In this document: one piece after another, positions 36,656 to 47,957 of the stretch
How positions within the stretch are numbered: position 1 is the stretch's first letter
Layout: every line of letters starts with the position of its first letter
Source of the DNA: Chrysophaeum taylorii
Taxonomy: Eukaryota > Sar > Pelagophyceae > Pelagomonadales > Pelagomonadaceae
NCBI GenBank assembly: GCA_029834535.1
Contig: JAQMWT010000570.1
Location: forward strand, 62,001 to 126,000
Direction of reading: 5' to 3'
DNA length: 64,000 nucleotides
Notes under the pieces: generated by a model
Seen by the model: the letters and a program-made list of their open reading frames with translations, nothing else
The model's database searches: none
Told to the model about the DNA's origin: nothing
Position numbers and translations under genes: made by a program

Positions 36656-38773
36656 ATGGCCTCTTCCGCCGTCTCGCGACGATCCGTGGGCGAATCCCCC
36701 TTCAGACCGATGCTTGCTCGCACGGGCGATCATGGCGATGGCGTGCCCGCCCCGGCGATGCACGTGGTGCACCCGCCGAGCAATACTCACGGTGGTGGTG
36801 GTGGTGGTGGTCCTGCCGCACCTCCACCTCCTTCGGTGTCGTCTTCTCCGTCTCGGTCGAGGATCCGGCGCGAGGACAAGGAGAAGCTGCGACTCTACCA
36901 GTCGCTGTGGTTGAGCCAGACGGCGATCCCGTTCGTTAAAGACGCGACGTCTGAATACGACATCGTGCGACAGATCGGGAAAGGGACGTTCTCGACGGTG
37001 TACTTTGCGCGGCACGAAGCCTATCCCGAGGGGGTCGCGATGAAGCTCATCGACAAGAGTCGCGTCACAGAGACGTCGGACGTGCGCAAGGTATTGCGTA
37101 ACGTGAGACGCGTTAACACAGAGGTAAATTTGATGCGATCCTGCGTGCACGATGGAATTTGCGCGCTGTTCGACGCGTTTCAGACGACGCAGAACGTCTT
37201 CATTATCATGGACTATGTCGAGCGCGACCTGTTCCACCTTTTGAGCGGCTTTCCGGGCGGCCTTCCCGACAAGCTCGCGCGCAGCATGAACCATATCATT
37301 GCACGGTCCATCCGGTACCTGCACACCCAGGGCATCGCCCATCGCGACATCAAGCCCGAAAATATTCTGGTCAAAGGCAGCCTGCAGAACGACGACGACC
37401 TGCTCGTCAAGCTCTGCGACTTTGGACTCTCGCTCCGTCCAGAGGCGAAATGCTCGGATTTTGTGGGAAGTCCGGGCTTCTTCGCCCCCGAGGTCTTGCT
37501 CGAGAAGGTCTACGACGCCTTCAAGTGCGACGTCTGGTCGTTTGGCGCCGTCCTCCTCGAGACGCTCATTGGCACGCCCAAATTTGGCGAGGTCTGGCTC
37601 CAGGCGTACTGCGTCCTCGACTCGCGCTCGGTCTTTTCCGAGGCCGTGGCGGCGTCGATCCGCCGGCTCGAGACTCTCGAGACCGTCACCAGCGACCCCG
37701 ACCTGGGCGATATCATTCTCGGCGCGCTACGTTACGCCCCCGCCGATCGAGCCACAATCGACGCGATTGCCAACAATCCCTGGCTCCTGCCGGACGACGA
37801 AAACGACGTCGACGCCGCGTGCCTCAAGATCCTGCGCCTGAGCATCGACGGCAGCATCCCGGAGATCCCCAGCCACGACACCCAGAACGACCCCTTGCGT
37901 CGCGACGAGCTCCAGTCGGCGGGGGGCGATTGGCCGCGCCTAAACCTCCCCGACGCGGCCGAGTTCCGCGGACGAGCGAAGAGCTTTGGCGTACCCAAAC
38001 CGCACAGCCCTCCTCGTGTGGTCCAGCGAGAGGCCGAGTCGACGCTCCCGGCCATGACGATTTGTCACCTCGACGATTCCCAATTCGTCCGGCGCGTCGT
38101 AGAGGCCAAACTTTCGATGGCGTTCCCGTGCCACCGTCTCATTAACTTCTCCGATTCTATGCATCTCGTCCACATTATCATGGCCTCGCAGCAAAAGCAG
38201 CAGGATTCCCCGCTCAACCAGATCCGGGTCTGCATCTTCGACGAACACATCAGAGAAAACATCAAAGGATCGGACATCGCCAAGATGCTTCGCGTCCTGG
38301 GCTACGAGGGACTCGTTTTCTCCATGACGGCCGACTACGAGAGCCATCTCGAGGACCCGCAGCTCGCGGTCGTCTACGACGGCGTCCTCTCCAAGCGCAT
38401 TGGCACGCCCGAGCTCCACAAGACTCTCGTCACCGCCTGGCGCGACAAGTACGGCCAGCAGTCCCTCGTCCCCAACGCCCTTCTCTCTCCCGCCGCCCAA
38501 ACCCCCGGCGGCTGTGACTTCAAGGCCCTCCGCATCAAGTGCCTACAACAAATCCTCAAGGGCTCCAAAGTTTCGCTCACACACGCCGAACTCCTCGAAT
38601 TTAAGGGCGATTTTGAGTCGGTCAAATGCTCGCCGACGCTTCTCGCGACCGTACGACGCTGCGCGACCGACAACGCCAACGCCGACTCCGGCGAAATCCC
38701 TTTCGACGACAATAGCCCTCTGTACGTGGCCATTCGGGCTGAACTCGAGTCGAACACGACCATTTCCGAATAG
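36656..38773 (+). CDS. Ser/Thr protein kinase with C-terminal receiver (REC) domain
   Basis: 705 residues, intronless. A low-complexity N-terminus of ~95 residues is followed by a kinase domain at about 100-378: GKGTFSTVYFAR (Gly loop), AMKLIDK (Lys), HRDIKPEN near 229, DFGLS near 255, SPGFFAPEV and DVWSFG, so all catalytic residues are present (CAMK/CDPK-like). About 466-595 resembles a response-regulator receiver: acidic pair LDDS, presumptive phospho-acceptor Asp in VCIFDEH near 528, Thr in FSMTA near 556 and Lys in LSKRI near 580. This suggests a phosphorelay input regulating a eukaryotic kinase, or the reverse. The spacing of REC residues is right, but phosphorylation is inference. Confidence 0.75.
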   Translation: MASSAVSRRSVGESPFRPMLARTGDHGDGVPAPAMHVVHPPSNTHGGGGGGGPAAPPPPSVSSSPSRSRIRREDKEKLRLYQSLWLSQTAIPFVKDATSEYDIVRQIGKGTFSTVYFARHEAYPEGVAMKLIDKSRVTETSDVRKVLRNVRRVNTEVNLMRSCVHDGICALFDAFQTTQNVFIIMDYVERDLFHLLSGFPGGLPDKLARSMNHIIARSIRYLHTQGIAHRDIKPENILVKGSLQNDDDLLVKLCDFGLSLRPEAKCSDFVGSPGFFAPEVLLEKVYDAFKCDVWSFGAVLLETLIGTPKFGEVWLQAYCVLDSRSVFSEAVAASIRRLETLETVTSDPDLGDIILGALRYAPADRATIDAIANNPWLLPDDENDVDAACLKILRLSIDGSIPEIPSHDTQNDPLRRDELQSAGGDWPRLNLPDAAEFRGRAKSFGVPKPHSPPRVVQREAESTLPAMTICHLDDSQFVRRVVEAKLSMAFPCHRLINFSDSMHLVHIIMASQQKQQDSPLNQIRVCIFDEHIRENIKGSDIAKMLRVLGYEGLVFSMTADYESHLEDPQLAVVYDGVLSKRIGTPELHKTLVTAWRDKYGQQSLVPNALLSPAAQTPGGCDFKALRIKCLQQILKGSKVSLTHAELLEFKGDFESVKCSPTLLATVRRCATDNANADSGEIPFDDNSPLYVAIRAELESNTTISE

Positions 38774-40140
38774 TCACTGAACTTTGGACCTTCCCCGTCA
38801 AAAATGCGTACACCAAATCGCCATATCTTCAAACGCCGCCGCCGCCGCCTTGAAGCTGACACGTTCTTTCTTTCTACCAGCACCCTTTCCCTTCGCGTAT
38901 TCTTTGGTCGTCGTGCACCTCTTTCTCTTTCTTCAAGGTGCTGCTATCTTGTGGACCTCTAGAAGAAACGGCCGGCTGGAGAAGAATAAGCATTTTTCTG
39001 TACTGTCAGCTCGCCATCTCTGGCGCCCCCGCGTGTGCCCCAGCTTTTCTCTACTCTGTTTCAACATTATCCCCCCCCCCCCCATTGCAAACCATCACTT
39101 CAACCCAAAGCCTCGACCAGCCTGAGCACGTTCTTTCGTGCGTTTTGATTGTCGGCCATTCGCTGTTGTTGGATTACACTCGTTAGCGCATTAGTAATTC
39201 CTTCTTCCTAGTAGTGTGAACCAGTACTTGACCTCTCCGGTGTGCCAACCGCCCACACGCTGAGGGTTTCTTTCGCTGCCGTAGGTGATTAAATGCGAAA
39301 AAAAAAGGCTCTCCGGAGGGCATGGCGAGAGATGTGGCGTTTTTTTGTTCGGGCGCCCTTTTTCATCTATGTATGTAGTGAGAATAACGAATACCAATAC
39401 CATGGAAAACCGATATCGTCCTTAGTATTGGGCGGGCGGGCGGTCGACCACCCTCCCCGTCGCAGGCTGCTGTGAGGCAGAGCCTATGAACTCGACTATC
39501 GTCTGCAACAACTGCGAAACACAACACAGCTAAGCTCCCGCGGCACTAGCCTGGCTCTCGCCATGGAGAACTGCATGGAATCAGGACGTAATATTCAAGG
39601 TCGCCACCCGCGAAACGAAGCGCGGAGCTGCAGAATCAAGCTCTTCACGACTTGTCTAAGGCTTATCACGCCCAAGCGGGAACTTTCAAGTGCGTCGATC
39701 GTGTATTTCTGGTGACAACATGGGTATTTCGGCGCGGAATGTCGCCACGGGATCTCTCGCGAGGACATCTTGTGCGCGTATTCTGCTCATGCATCCAATG
39801 GTCGGCAAAGATCATCCATCAGCCACTAAACTGGCGTCGTCTGCGCTAATGCAGTCTAAACCATTGATTTCGAGTGCAGGCGAGAATGAATCTGCCCGCC
39901 AGTGCATTTCTTTTCTGAGAGTAATGTCATCAATAAATATCACTTAGAGTCCCGGGAACTCTAGGTACCGCGACGCTCTCGACTTTGTAATCATCAGCGA
40001 GCTCACCGCGAACGACAAAAAAAGCATTCTCATCATACACGTTTTTTTTTTCGAAATTATACGACGCGAGAAAATATTATCCATATACATGTTTCGAAGA
40101 AGGACTATTACACGCCAAGTGCGCGGCACAGCTCGTGGCA
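38774..40140. other. Gene-poor region
   Basis: No supported gene. Contains a poly-C run at 39070-39083 and scattered short frames without codon bias. Confidence 0.5.
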
Positions 40141-40149
40141 GGGTTATCC

Positions 40150-41545
40150 TCATCCGCGCGTGTCCGCATCCGCGTGATACCTGCATCTGCTCGTGGCTTG
40201 GCTCTCTGCATCCCTGGCGTGTCCGCATCTGCTATACGTAGCCGCGTCTGCAACTCGTATCCGCAGTCCAACCGCACTCGCGGGACGTCCGTGCCTGGTG
40301 TCTAGCTATGTCTCGGTCTGTCCGCGTCCAAGGCGCATCCGCGCCTGCGACAACTGCAGGGTGTGGCGTTCTTGCCACAAAATCACCCGATTTCGCGACT
40401 CATCAAACCGCCCTAGTCCGTGTCCGTTTGTAATCGAGAATCTGTTTGACGCAATAAAAATCTCGAAACCTAGGCCGTGAGCCAGGAGGGGCAACAGGCA
40501 GGAAAGGCTCGAGCGGTGTGGGGCTCGCGGCCCCCGTCTGCGACATGGACTGCCAACAGGCGGCGACGACGAACAAAAAAAGATGCTGCAACAATGGCAC
40601 AGCACAAAGCAGAAGAAAAAGAGCTGCCGAGGAGAAGAAGGCCTCGCAGCCAGGGGCCGGAAGTTGGTATTCGTGCGGGGAGCGGAGGCGTTGGCCACAA
40701 CAGTAGGTAAGAGTCGGTGAAAAGAACAGGGGTGGTGTCGTCAAGGGCAGAGCAAGAGGATATCCAAAAGAGGGACGGGGACTACGGGCGATCGGATGTT
40801 TTTGGCTCCGGACTCATCATCATCGACCTCGGTGCTGTACTCGGGATTTTCATTCTCACCAGTGGTGTTTGGTGTGTCATTGAACAGCTCCCAAGGCCTG
40901 TCGTAGTCGATGCCTCCGTCGAGTTTCTTTCAGATAGGGATTTTGTGCTTGATGATCACGAAGGCCTCGAGAAATTTGTGCCTGCGGCGAGAGCGACGCG
41001 GCGTCTTGATCAGCTTCGACGAAAATCTGCTCCTCGCGAGCTTCGGTGATCTGTGTGCAGCCCTTGCTCTCAAACAGCATGTTCTCGGTCGCGGATCGCC
41101 GAATTTCGCATACGTATTTGTCTTATCAAGACGCTTGCGGCAAGTTTCCATCGTCGCCAACGATGAACTTCTGGCACGTATCCTTATTACTTTCTCGACT
41201 GAAACTTGGCCAGGTCGATTCGACCGTCGTGTTTCTGCCGTGTAGGGACTGGCTCATCTGCTGATTAGTCACTGTCTGTAAGCGCTATCGCCCGTATTCG
41301 AGCATTGCAGACGCTATGGCTCCCAAACCCCAAAGGACCGCTGGCGTCTGCGTGTGTTCGGTGTCTGCATCCGCGAAGTCTCTACATCCGCTGGCTTTCC
41401 GCGTCTGCTGACTATCCACATCCGCTGGATCCGCTTGTTGTCAGCATCCTCGGCGCACCCGCATCCGAAGGTTCCTCATGGATACTCGCGGTGACGGTCC
41501 AAATCTGCGGGTCGGATGTGGCCAGCATCCGCGTTCGTGCGCTTC
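40150..41545. repeat. Degenerate CATCCGCGTCTGC minisatellite in two blocks
   Basis: Blocks 40150-40350 and 41300-41545 are dense in variants of TCCGCATCTGC / CATCCGCGTCTGC, spaced irregularly by 10-25 bp. The DNA between (about 40480-41250) has no convincing gene. A minus-strand frame at 40880-41080 is weakly protein-like. Confidence 0.55.
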
Positions 41546-42132
41546 CTTAGTTGATCTGTTCCATTCGACCGAGGGACACGCCGAACACGGTATGAGCGAT
41601 ACCATTCACAGCCCTCTTTGAGCAAGCAAGCCTCTCGCCGGTTCGTTTGGCGCGAAGTCGCGCGGCTCCTCCACCTATGGCTGCGGGGTCGTTGCTTTCC
41701 TCTCCCTGCTCGTCCCGAGCGCTCTGCCTTTGATCATGAGTTCGACGCATACGAGTTGTCTAATTTTGCGCGGCCTTTTGGTTCCGGGCATGGCGGATTG
41801 TCGGGTCATCCTCGTTGACACCGGCCGTGCGTTTTCAACGTAGATCCAACTTGCTGCCTGACACTTTTCGGCACGGCGCTTCATTCTGTGCTGTTTAGAG
41901 GTGTTGCACGAAGATTGTGTCCGTGGGGTGGATTGCTGGAGTGGTGCTCTGGGGCTTGCCGGTGGGATGTGGATCGGGCTGTTTCTACGGTTGGCTGGGA
42001 TGGTCTGTCTGAAGGATCACGCGTGGGGGAGGATGGATACGTGTGGCTCAGCTGCGACTGCTACGCCGCCATTGGAGCTGGCGGCCGTGCGTTCATTTCC
42101 GGCGGGGGGGGCGTCAAATAATGATGTGTTGG
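41546..42132. other. Intergenic, nothing recognised
   Basis: G-rich on the plus strand near 41900-42115. No gene seen. Confidence 0.4.
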
Positions 42133-44529
42133 TCAACTGGCCTCGTTACGGGGAAAGCCGCGACTCGACTCGGATGAGTCCGCGGATATGTTGGCGGGAC
42201 TTGTTTCTGAGTCGCTCGTCAGAGTCCGTCGTCGTCGCGGCAACATCACGGAGATACCCCGTTTCAGGGCGTCGACCGTACCGGACTTGCGCATTTTGGG
42301 GACCATCTGACTGGGACTAACGGCGCGCGTCGGCGATTTGATGGCGGCGGGAAGCTCGTTTTCGAACGCAATTTCTCTCTCAGGGGATTCGCTCCATTTC
42401 GAGAGGCTTCGCGTTGGCTTCGGGCGTTGCTTGTTGTTGTTCTTGATGCGATTGTCAATGAAAGTGTCAACTTGGAACTCGGTGAACCGGTGCGTCTGGG
42501 CGAAGGACGGCGAGACAGACGCCATATCCCACGCGCTTGCGATCGTCTTTCGGACGACCGCTAAATTAGTCAGGTTCTTCAAAGCCCCCGCCGCAGCGCA
42601 GCGAGCGTCGTACTTGCCCGTGTCGACGAGCGCGCAGAGTGGTGCGATTGCGCCGGCCTTGACAATGGTGCCCTGGTGCTCCTCGTCTAGAGCGAGATTC
42701 AAAATCAACGCGGCGGCCGCGTGTCGGCCTGCCTCGGTGCCGTGGCTTACGATGTTGACGAGAGGTGGGAAAGCGTTGGCGCGGATGATGAGTTCGCGCG
42801 CATAGGCGTCCGCCGAGAGCCGACACAGACAGATCACGGCGACTTCCTGCCCCGCCGCCGTCTTGGCGCGGCGAAGGAAGGCGCACAAGGACGTAAGGCC
42901 GGCTTCGATGATGAGCATCTCGTTGTTGATGTTCTCGCGGGCGAGCGTCGCGAGAGCGAGCACGGCCGAAGCCTTAAGCGACTCGGCACCGTGAGACCGG
43001 ACGAGCGCCATGAGAGTCTTGATACCTCCGTGGCGCGCGACGGCGACCTTGCCTGGCGTCTCGAGGGCGAGTTGCTGTACGGCGGCGGCCGCCGCCGTCA
43101 GGAGGCGGGCACCCGTCGGCCGGAGGTGGCGATCAGTGAGGATCCCAACAAGGACGGGCACGAGATTTGTGTCAGTCGCGAACGTGTGGCGCCTTTGGGG
43201 ACTGTTGATCATCAAATTGCAGAGCAGGCGAACAGTCGATTCTTTGATCGGTAAGGGCGTCGTATTCTCGTCGAGGATCAGAACGAGGCCATCAAAGTCC
43301 AAATCGTGCTCTAGCTCGCGCTTGTTGTCCTCGTCGAGTACAAGATTTGCGAGTGCGCCGGCAATGGCTTCGTAGGTGGACCACGAAATGATCCGACCAT
43401 TTATTCGGCCGAGAATGGCGCCGAGCTTTCTCACACATCCTGCCTCGCGAATCTTCTCGCGATTCTGATCGTTCTCGAAACTCAAGTTCCACAGGCACCG
43501 CGCAGCGGCGCCACAAGCCGCGTCACGGTACGAAAACTCCTCGTTCTCCTCTGCTTCCTCGTCGAACGGAGTTATATCGAGCAACGCGCACAGAGGTTTA
43601 AGGGCACCGACTTGGACAACGGCCGCGCGAAACGAAGCGCTCGCCGACGCGAGGTCTCGCAACACGAGCGCCGCGTCTGCCTGGGCTCTCGTCGTGCCGT
43701 CTTTTACTTCGTTGACAAGTGCCTCCAATCCGTTCTTGTAGTTTCCGATGATCTCGAGGTTCGCGCGGATCTTCGTCCAGGTCGAGATGCTCACGAGCGC
43801 GGCCACGGCTGCCTCCTTGACTAACTCGGCCGCAGTCTGGTCCGTCAACATTTTCATCAGCGCGTGGACACATGCCCCGCTGACCATGCGCGCCAGCTCC
43901 AATCTGTCGATCATATCCGCGACCTTTCTAGCCTCGCGTATTTTGGCGTCGTCAGAGTCTGCCGTCAACAAAATCTGCAAACTCTCGAGGAGTGCGAGCT
44001 CGAACTCGATCCGCTCCTCGATCTGCCGCAGTTCTCGCTTGTAGGTCTGCGCGTAGACGTTCGCGTGGACAGGCTTCTCGCACGCGCGGAAAATGCGGTT
44101 GACGTCGTCCACAGATTCCCGCAGCGTCTCGACCAGAGACTCGTCGGCTCCCACGAGCTCTTCGTCCGCGGAGCAGAGCGAGCGCACGCGCTCGTTCAGC
44201 TCGTTTATCACTTTCGAGGTCCGCCGACAGCTCGATCTTAGGACGCGAGGCTGGACCTCCATCGTGATGTGTATGGCCCCTTTCAAGCTCTCGATCGAAC
44301 TGGCCCTCCGGTCGCGCGGACCCTGCGGTGTAGCGGCCTCGGAGCCCTCCTCAACCTTGGCGTCAGCAAACGACACTGTTTTTGCTCGAGTGCCAACGGG
44401 TGTCTGCTGACAACCGGGGTTCCTCGCCGGTGTGATGAGTCCAGCCTCGTCGCTCTCAGGCTCTTCGTTCTCCCCATCCTCCTCGTGGGTCGACTGCGAG
44501 AGTCTCACGATCAGCGGCTGCAATGCCAT
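42133..44529 (-). CDS. Armadillo-repeat protein
   Basis: 798 residues from ATG 44529, intronless. After a ~110-residue charged N-terminus there are about ten armadillo/HEAT-like helical repeats from roughly 190 to 660. Examples are ACGAAARCLWNLSFENDQNREKI, AIAGALANLVLDEDNKREL and AAAALILNLALDEEHQG, with the usual GAI.PL..LL and A..AL.NL signatures. The C-terminal ~130 residues are basic and Ser/Pro-rich. ARM solenoids bind peptide partners (transport, cytoskeleton, ubiquitin ligases). There are no extra domains to say which. Confidence 0.8.
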   Translation of the reverse strand: MALQPLIVRLSQSTHEEDGENEEPESDEAGLITPARNPGCQQTPVGTRAKTVSFADAKVEEGSEAATPQGPRDRRASSIESLKGAIHITMEVQPRVLRSSCRRTSKVINELNERVRSLCSADEELVGADESLVETLRESVDDVNRIFRACEKPVHANVYAQTYKRELRQIEERIEFELALLESLQILLTADSDDAKIREARKVADMIDRLELARMVSGACVHALMKMLTDQTAAELVKEAAVAALVSISTWTKIRANLEIIGNYKNGLEALVNEVKDGTTRAQADAALVLRDLASASASFRAAVVQVGALKPLCALLDITPFDEEAEENEEFSYRDAACGAAARCLWNLSFENDQNREKIREAGCVRKLGAILGRINGRIISWSTYEAIAGALANLVLDEDNKRELEHDLDFDGLVLILDENTTPLPIKESTVRLLCNLMINSPQRRHTFATDTNLVPVLVGILTDRHLRPTGARLLTAAAAAVQQLALETPGKVAVARHGGIKTLMALVRSHGAESLKASAVLALATLARENINNEMLIIEAGLTSLCAFLRRAKTAAGQEVAVICLCRLSADAYARELIIRANAFPPLVNIVSHGTEAGRHAAAALILNLALDEEHQGTIVKAGAIAPLCALVDTGKYDARCAAAGALKNLTNLAVVRKTIASAWDMASVSPSFAQTHRFTEFQVDTFIDNRIKNNNKQRPKPTRSLSKWSESPEREIAFENELPAAIKSPTRAVSPSQMVPKMRKSGTVDALKRGISVMLPRRRRTLTSDSETSPANISADSSESSRGFPRNEAS

Positions 44530-44589
44530 ATTTTGCCGTTGCCACGAACTCCTTGAAGTGAAGCTTAACCTTGACGATTAGCGGCGCCA

Positions 44590-46655
44590 CTGGTGGCGCG
44601 TACACCAACCTTGAGATGGTCTCAAGGCCGTGGGGTATCGTTGGCGCGCCGCCGGAGACGCTCAGAGCGCTGGGATTCCGTTCGCCCGAGATCTTCTCGG
44701 ATCGGTAGATGGCTGACACGACGATCTGGGCGTCACGTGCTACGAGCCACGCGCATCCGTTATTTCGTGGTTCGCGTTGTCCTAGGGGGCGCGCATCGAC
44801 CAGCCCTCGCACGGCCGGCTCCAGCACTTCTGCGCGGCGCAATCGGCGGTTCTCAGGATATGCGGATTCTGCTCAATCACCGAGGAAGAGCGTTCGTCGA
44901 TCTTCGACGTCCGGACATCGATGCGGCCGTTGTGACGCTCCGGGTGGCCGTCGAGGGCGTCGTGCCGATGGTTGCGGTGAAACGGCCGGCAACCAGAATC
45001 TCGGCCAGCCCGAGCCTTACGTTGATACGGTGCTCCACATCGCTGCGCGGAATGGCCGACGAAAGGTCGCGCTGATGTTGACCCGCCATGGCGCCGATGT
45101 TGACGGCTACAACATTCGCTGCTTTGCCTACGCGTCCACAACGAGCAGCAGCGTAGAGTGGCCTTTCTCGCGCACCACGGCGTCGATTTCCTCGAACAGG
45201 CGATCCTCGACGCGAGCGGCAGCCACACCAACAGAAGCTTTGTTGCAAACAAAGCGGCGCGCCGCGCAGCCTCCGTGGCGTGCGTGGTGGACGCAGATGT
45301 CAGCCAGCACATATGGCCGGGCTCGCTGGCAGCGAGCTGTCGTCGCCCTGGACGCGTGGCTGTAGCTAGCGCGCGATTTCGTTTGCAGAATCTCGACGAG
45401 CCGTGGGTCGAGCGGCATAGGAGGTGCGGGCGATGCTCCAAGCCGCCGCCGAGGCTTTGGAAGAGGACGCGAAAAACCATGAGTGTCGCAAGGCGCTGCT
45501 GGAGGTGGACATGCCTGGCCACTTCGCGGCACTCTACGGCATCGCCGGTTTGGACAATCGCGTCGTTTCGTCGGCGGATCGCGCTGAACGTCGACGACGC
45601 GCACCCGCACGTGTTGGAGTCGTATTCGGCTGCCGCGTGCGAGGACGCCGCATATCGCTTCGGCGGCCGAACCTACGTCTAACCCGAAGTGGGCGAGTCG
45701 TGACCGCTCTATAGTTGTTTGTACGGAGCGCGTCGACGAGCACCGTTCGAGGCTGTCGCCGCGAGGCTGTCGCCGCGATTCGAACACATCGATTCGCTTC
45801 GGACAATCGGTCGTTGGGATGCTCGCGCGGGGCGGTGGAAGAGGATACGGCGGACTCCAAGCGGACAAATCTGTCTACGCGAAGTGGTATCAGAGCCGAG
45901 AGACTGACGAGCCCGAGCACACACGCTATGGTACCAATCGCGCCATATGGTTGTCGGGGAGGGCATGTACCTCATCGGTGGTACGCTGCCCTTCACTACC
46001 TCATCGTGACGTAGTAGGATCGCGATATCCTTGTTTACTATGATGGTGCAAGTCGGCGTGGTCCAAGATCGCCGCGCCAACCAACGAGTGCCCACCCCGC
46101 CGCTTGGAATCTGACATGCGGTCGATCAGCATCGCGACACGATTGGCGACGAAAACTGATCGGAATGCGATGACTCTTCTGTCAGTCGTCGAACGTCAGA
46201 AAGAAGACGTGGGTTCGTCAGCTCCAAGTCAATGGTTGCGCCGTCGGCCCTCTCTCCTTGCGAGCTTCAGGACGGCGACGTCGCGCTGTGGGGAAGCTAC
46301 GCAGAACACGCCGGCCTCGGCGATAAGAGCGAAGTGGACGTCAATAATTCGCGGGGCCTTACTGGCACAACGCGTGCGCGCTATTGCGACTCGCGGACGC
46401 ATCAATGGCTGTGGCTCGAGCCAATGGGTGACATGCTGCCGCTCGTAGCAAAGGCCGTCGCCTATTGTATGCACCTTGCTTGTTCGTCCTCTGTGTTGTT
46501 GGCCTCACTTTTGTCGACGGCGAGACGTATGTCGGTGTCGCCCCCGAGACCCTGCGAGAGCCGCGTCCATCTCGATAACGTCTCCTCAAGTGGCGACTGG
46601 CGGGCATTGCTAGTGTCGCTGGACCATCTCTTGCAACGCGGCGCTCGTCGATAAA
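44590..46655 (+). pseudogene. Ankyrin-repeat gene, damaged or intron-rich
   Basis: On the plus strand, ankyrin consensus is readable: DTVLHIAARNGRRKVALMLT then HGADVDGYN (about 45020-45115), preceded in another frame by ILLNHRGRAFVDLRRPD. Later protein-like stretches include FLAHHGVDFLEQAIL (about 45160-45205), LQAAAEALEEDAKNHECRKA (about 45430-45490) and LQDGDVALWGSYAEHAGLGD (about 46265-46325). They are in several frames with no single clear set of splice sites. I therefore call the locus broken or unresolved. Confidence 0.45.
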
Positions 46656-46787
46656 GGGCATTTTGTCGATACGCAAATCAATTTCGCATTCATTTCAAAA
46701 AGACTGTTGGTGGGGGCATAAATCAATCAAGACGTCTTCTCCGGGAAAGCGCCGGCTTGCCAACCGTGCCGCGCCTCGAGGTCCGAA

Positions 46788-47144
46788 TCATGTGATATGA
46801 GCGAGACGAACGCGGAGAAAAAACAGGGGTCTGGACATGGCGTAGGGCTGTGCTCGGATGAAGCTCGCAAGACGCTCGGTGAGCGCGCCATGGAGTGTCC
46901 GCGTGTCAATCAACGCGCTGGCCCGTTGTTCGAGCCACCCATTGAAGGTGGCGTTGCGAGCCGCGCCGGCAAGTTCAAGTGTCTCAATTTCGCGACCCAA
47001 TTCAAGGCCCGCGAGCAGCCGCGGCTGGAGTGCCGGCGGTGAAGCGCTCAGACTCGACCTCGGGTCTCTTACGAAGCGTCTTGGTCTCCGCATCATCTTT
47101 CGCACGTTTCGACCAGGCGCGTGGGCGCGTCGCTCTTGAGGCAT
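46788..47144 (-). CDS. Small hypothetical protein or exon
   Basis: 118 residues from ATG 47144, with helix-forming, balanced composition in the middle (LAGLELGREIETLELAGAAR). Not recognised. It could be an exon of a larger gene, and an opposite-strand frame overlaps, so support is weak. Confidence 0.25.
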   Translation of the reverse strand: MPQERRAHAPGRNVRKMMRRPRRFVRDPRSSLSASPPALQPRLLAGLELGREIETLELAGAARNATFNGWLEQRASALIDTRTLHGALTERLASFIRAQPYAMSRPLFFLRVRLAHIT

Positions 47145-47957
47145 ATGCGCATCTCCCGCTTTATTTTATATGTCGGCGCGTTGGAAGTTACCACCACCAA
47201 AGTCTGCCTCTCGACAAGAGGGGCGAGTTATGTCACTAGTGGGAGTCTTCACCTCGCTACGTAGAGTGACGGTCGCGATCCTCCTCCTCGAGAGTGTCAC
47301 CAGTCGGCGCGTACTTGTTGAACAACGTGAATGAATATCATTGCTTGTCTCGTTTACGACGGGGATCCCGACACCGAGAGCGGAAATCCTCCTGCCGCCG
47401 GGATAGTCTCGATTCTGAAAGTCCTCGGGGAGCTATAACTAAGTCCAAATGGGCCTTCTTCGACCCGCCTTGATCTCGCGCGTGGAGGTGTCCCTCGTCG
47501 TCGTCGTCGGTAGTAACTAACCCCTATCTCTAGTATGTTGTCCAAGGCGGTGCAGCCACCGCCCACCTCCGGCAACGGCATTACGCACAGGCGCACTTCA
47601 GGGAGCGCCAAGACGACGCTTACAGAAACGCCGCCAACGGCCCCTACGTCTCGTCTCTCGGGCGCCGGGTCCCTGGCGGCGCCCGGACGGTTAGGCTAGC
47701 GCCTTGCCGTCCCTCCTTACACCCCCCACTCTCATTTCAGCTTTGACGCTCTCACCGCTAATAAGCTGCTGCTGCTTCGATCAACGTACGTCGTCGCTCA
47801 GCTTTGAGTTTACTCCTAAACCCCTGTCTCTTTTTCGGCACCCCTTCTTGAGAGGTAGGACCTAGGAAAATTGAAACCCTTGTAGTTTTATTGCTGGCAA
47901 AATGGTCGTCGTCGGCGCGAAGGGTCCGTAGTAGGTGTGAAAGAAAAGGTGGGCGCG
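47145..47957. other. Intergenic, upstream of VPS15
   Basis: No gene seen. CT-rich near 47700-47750. Confidence 0.4.
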
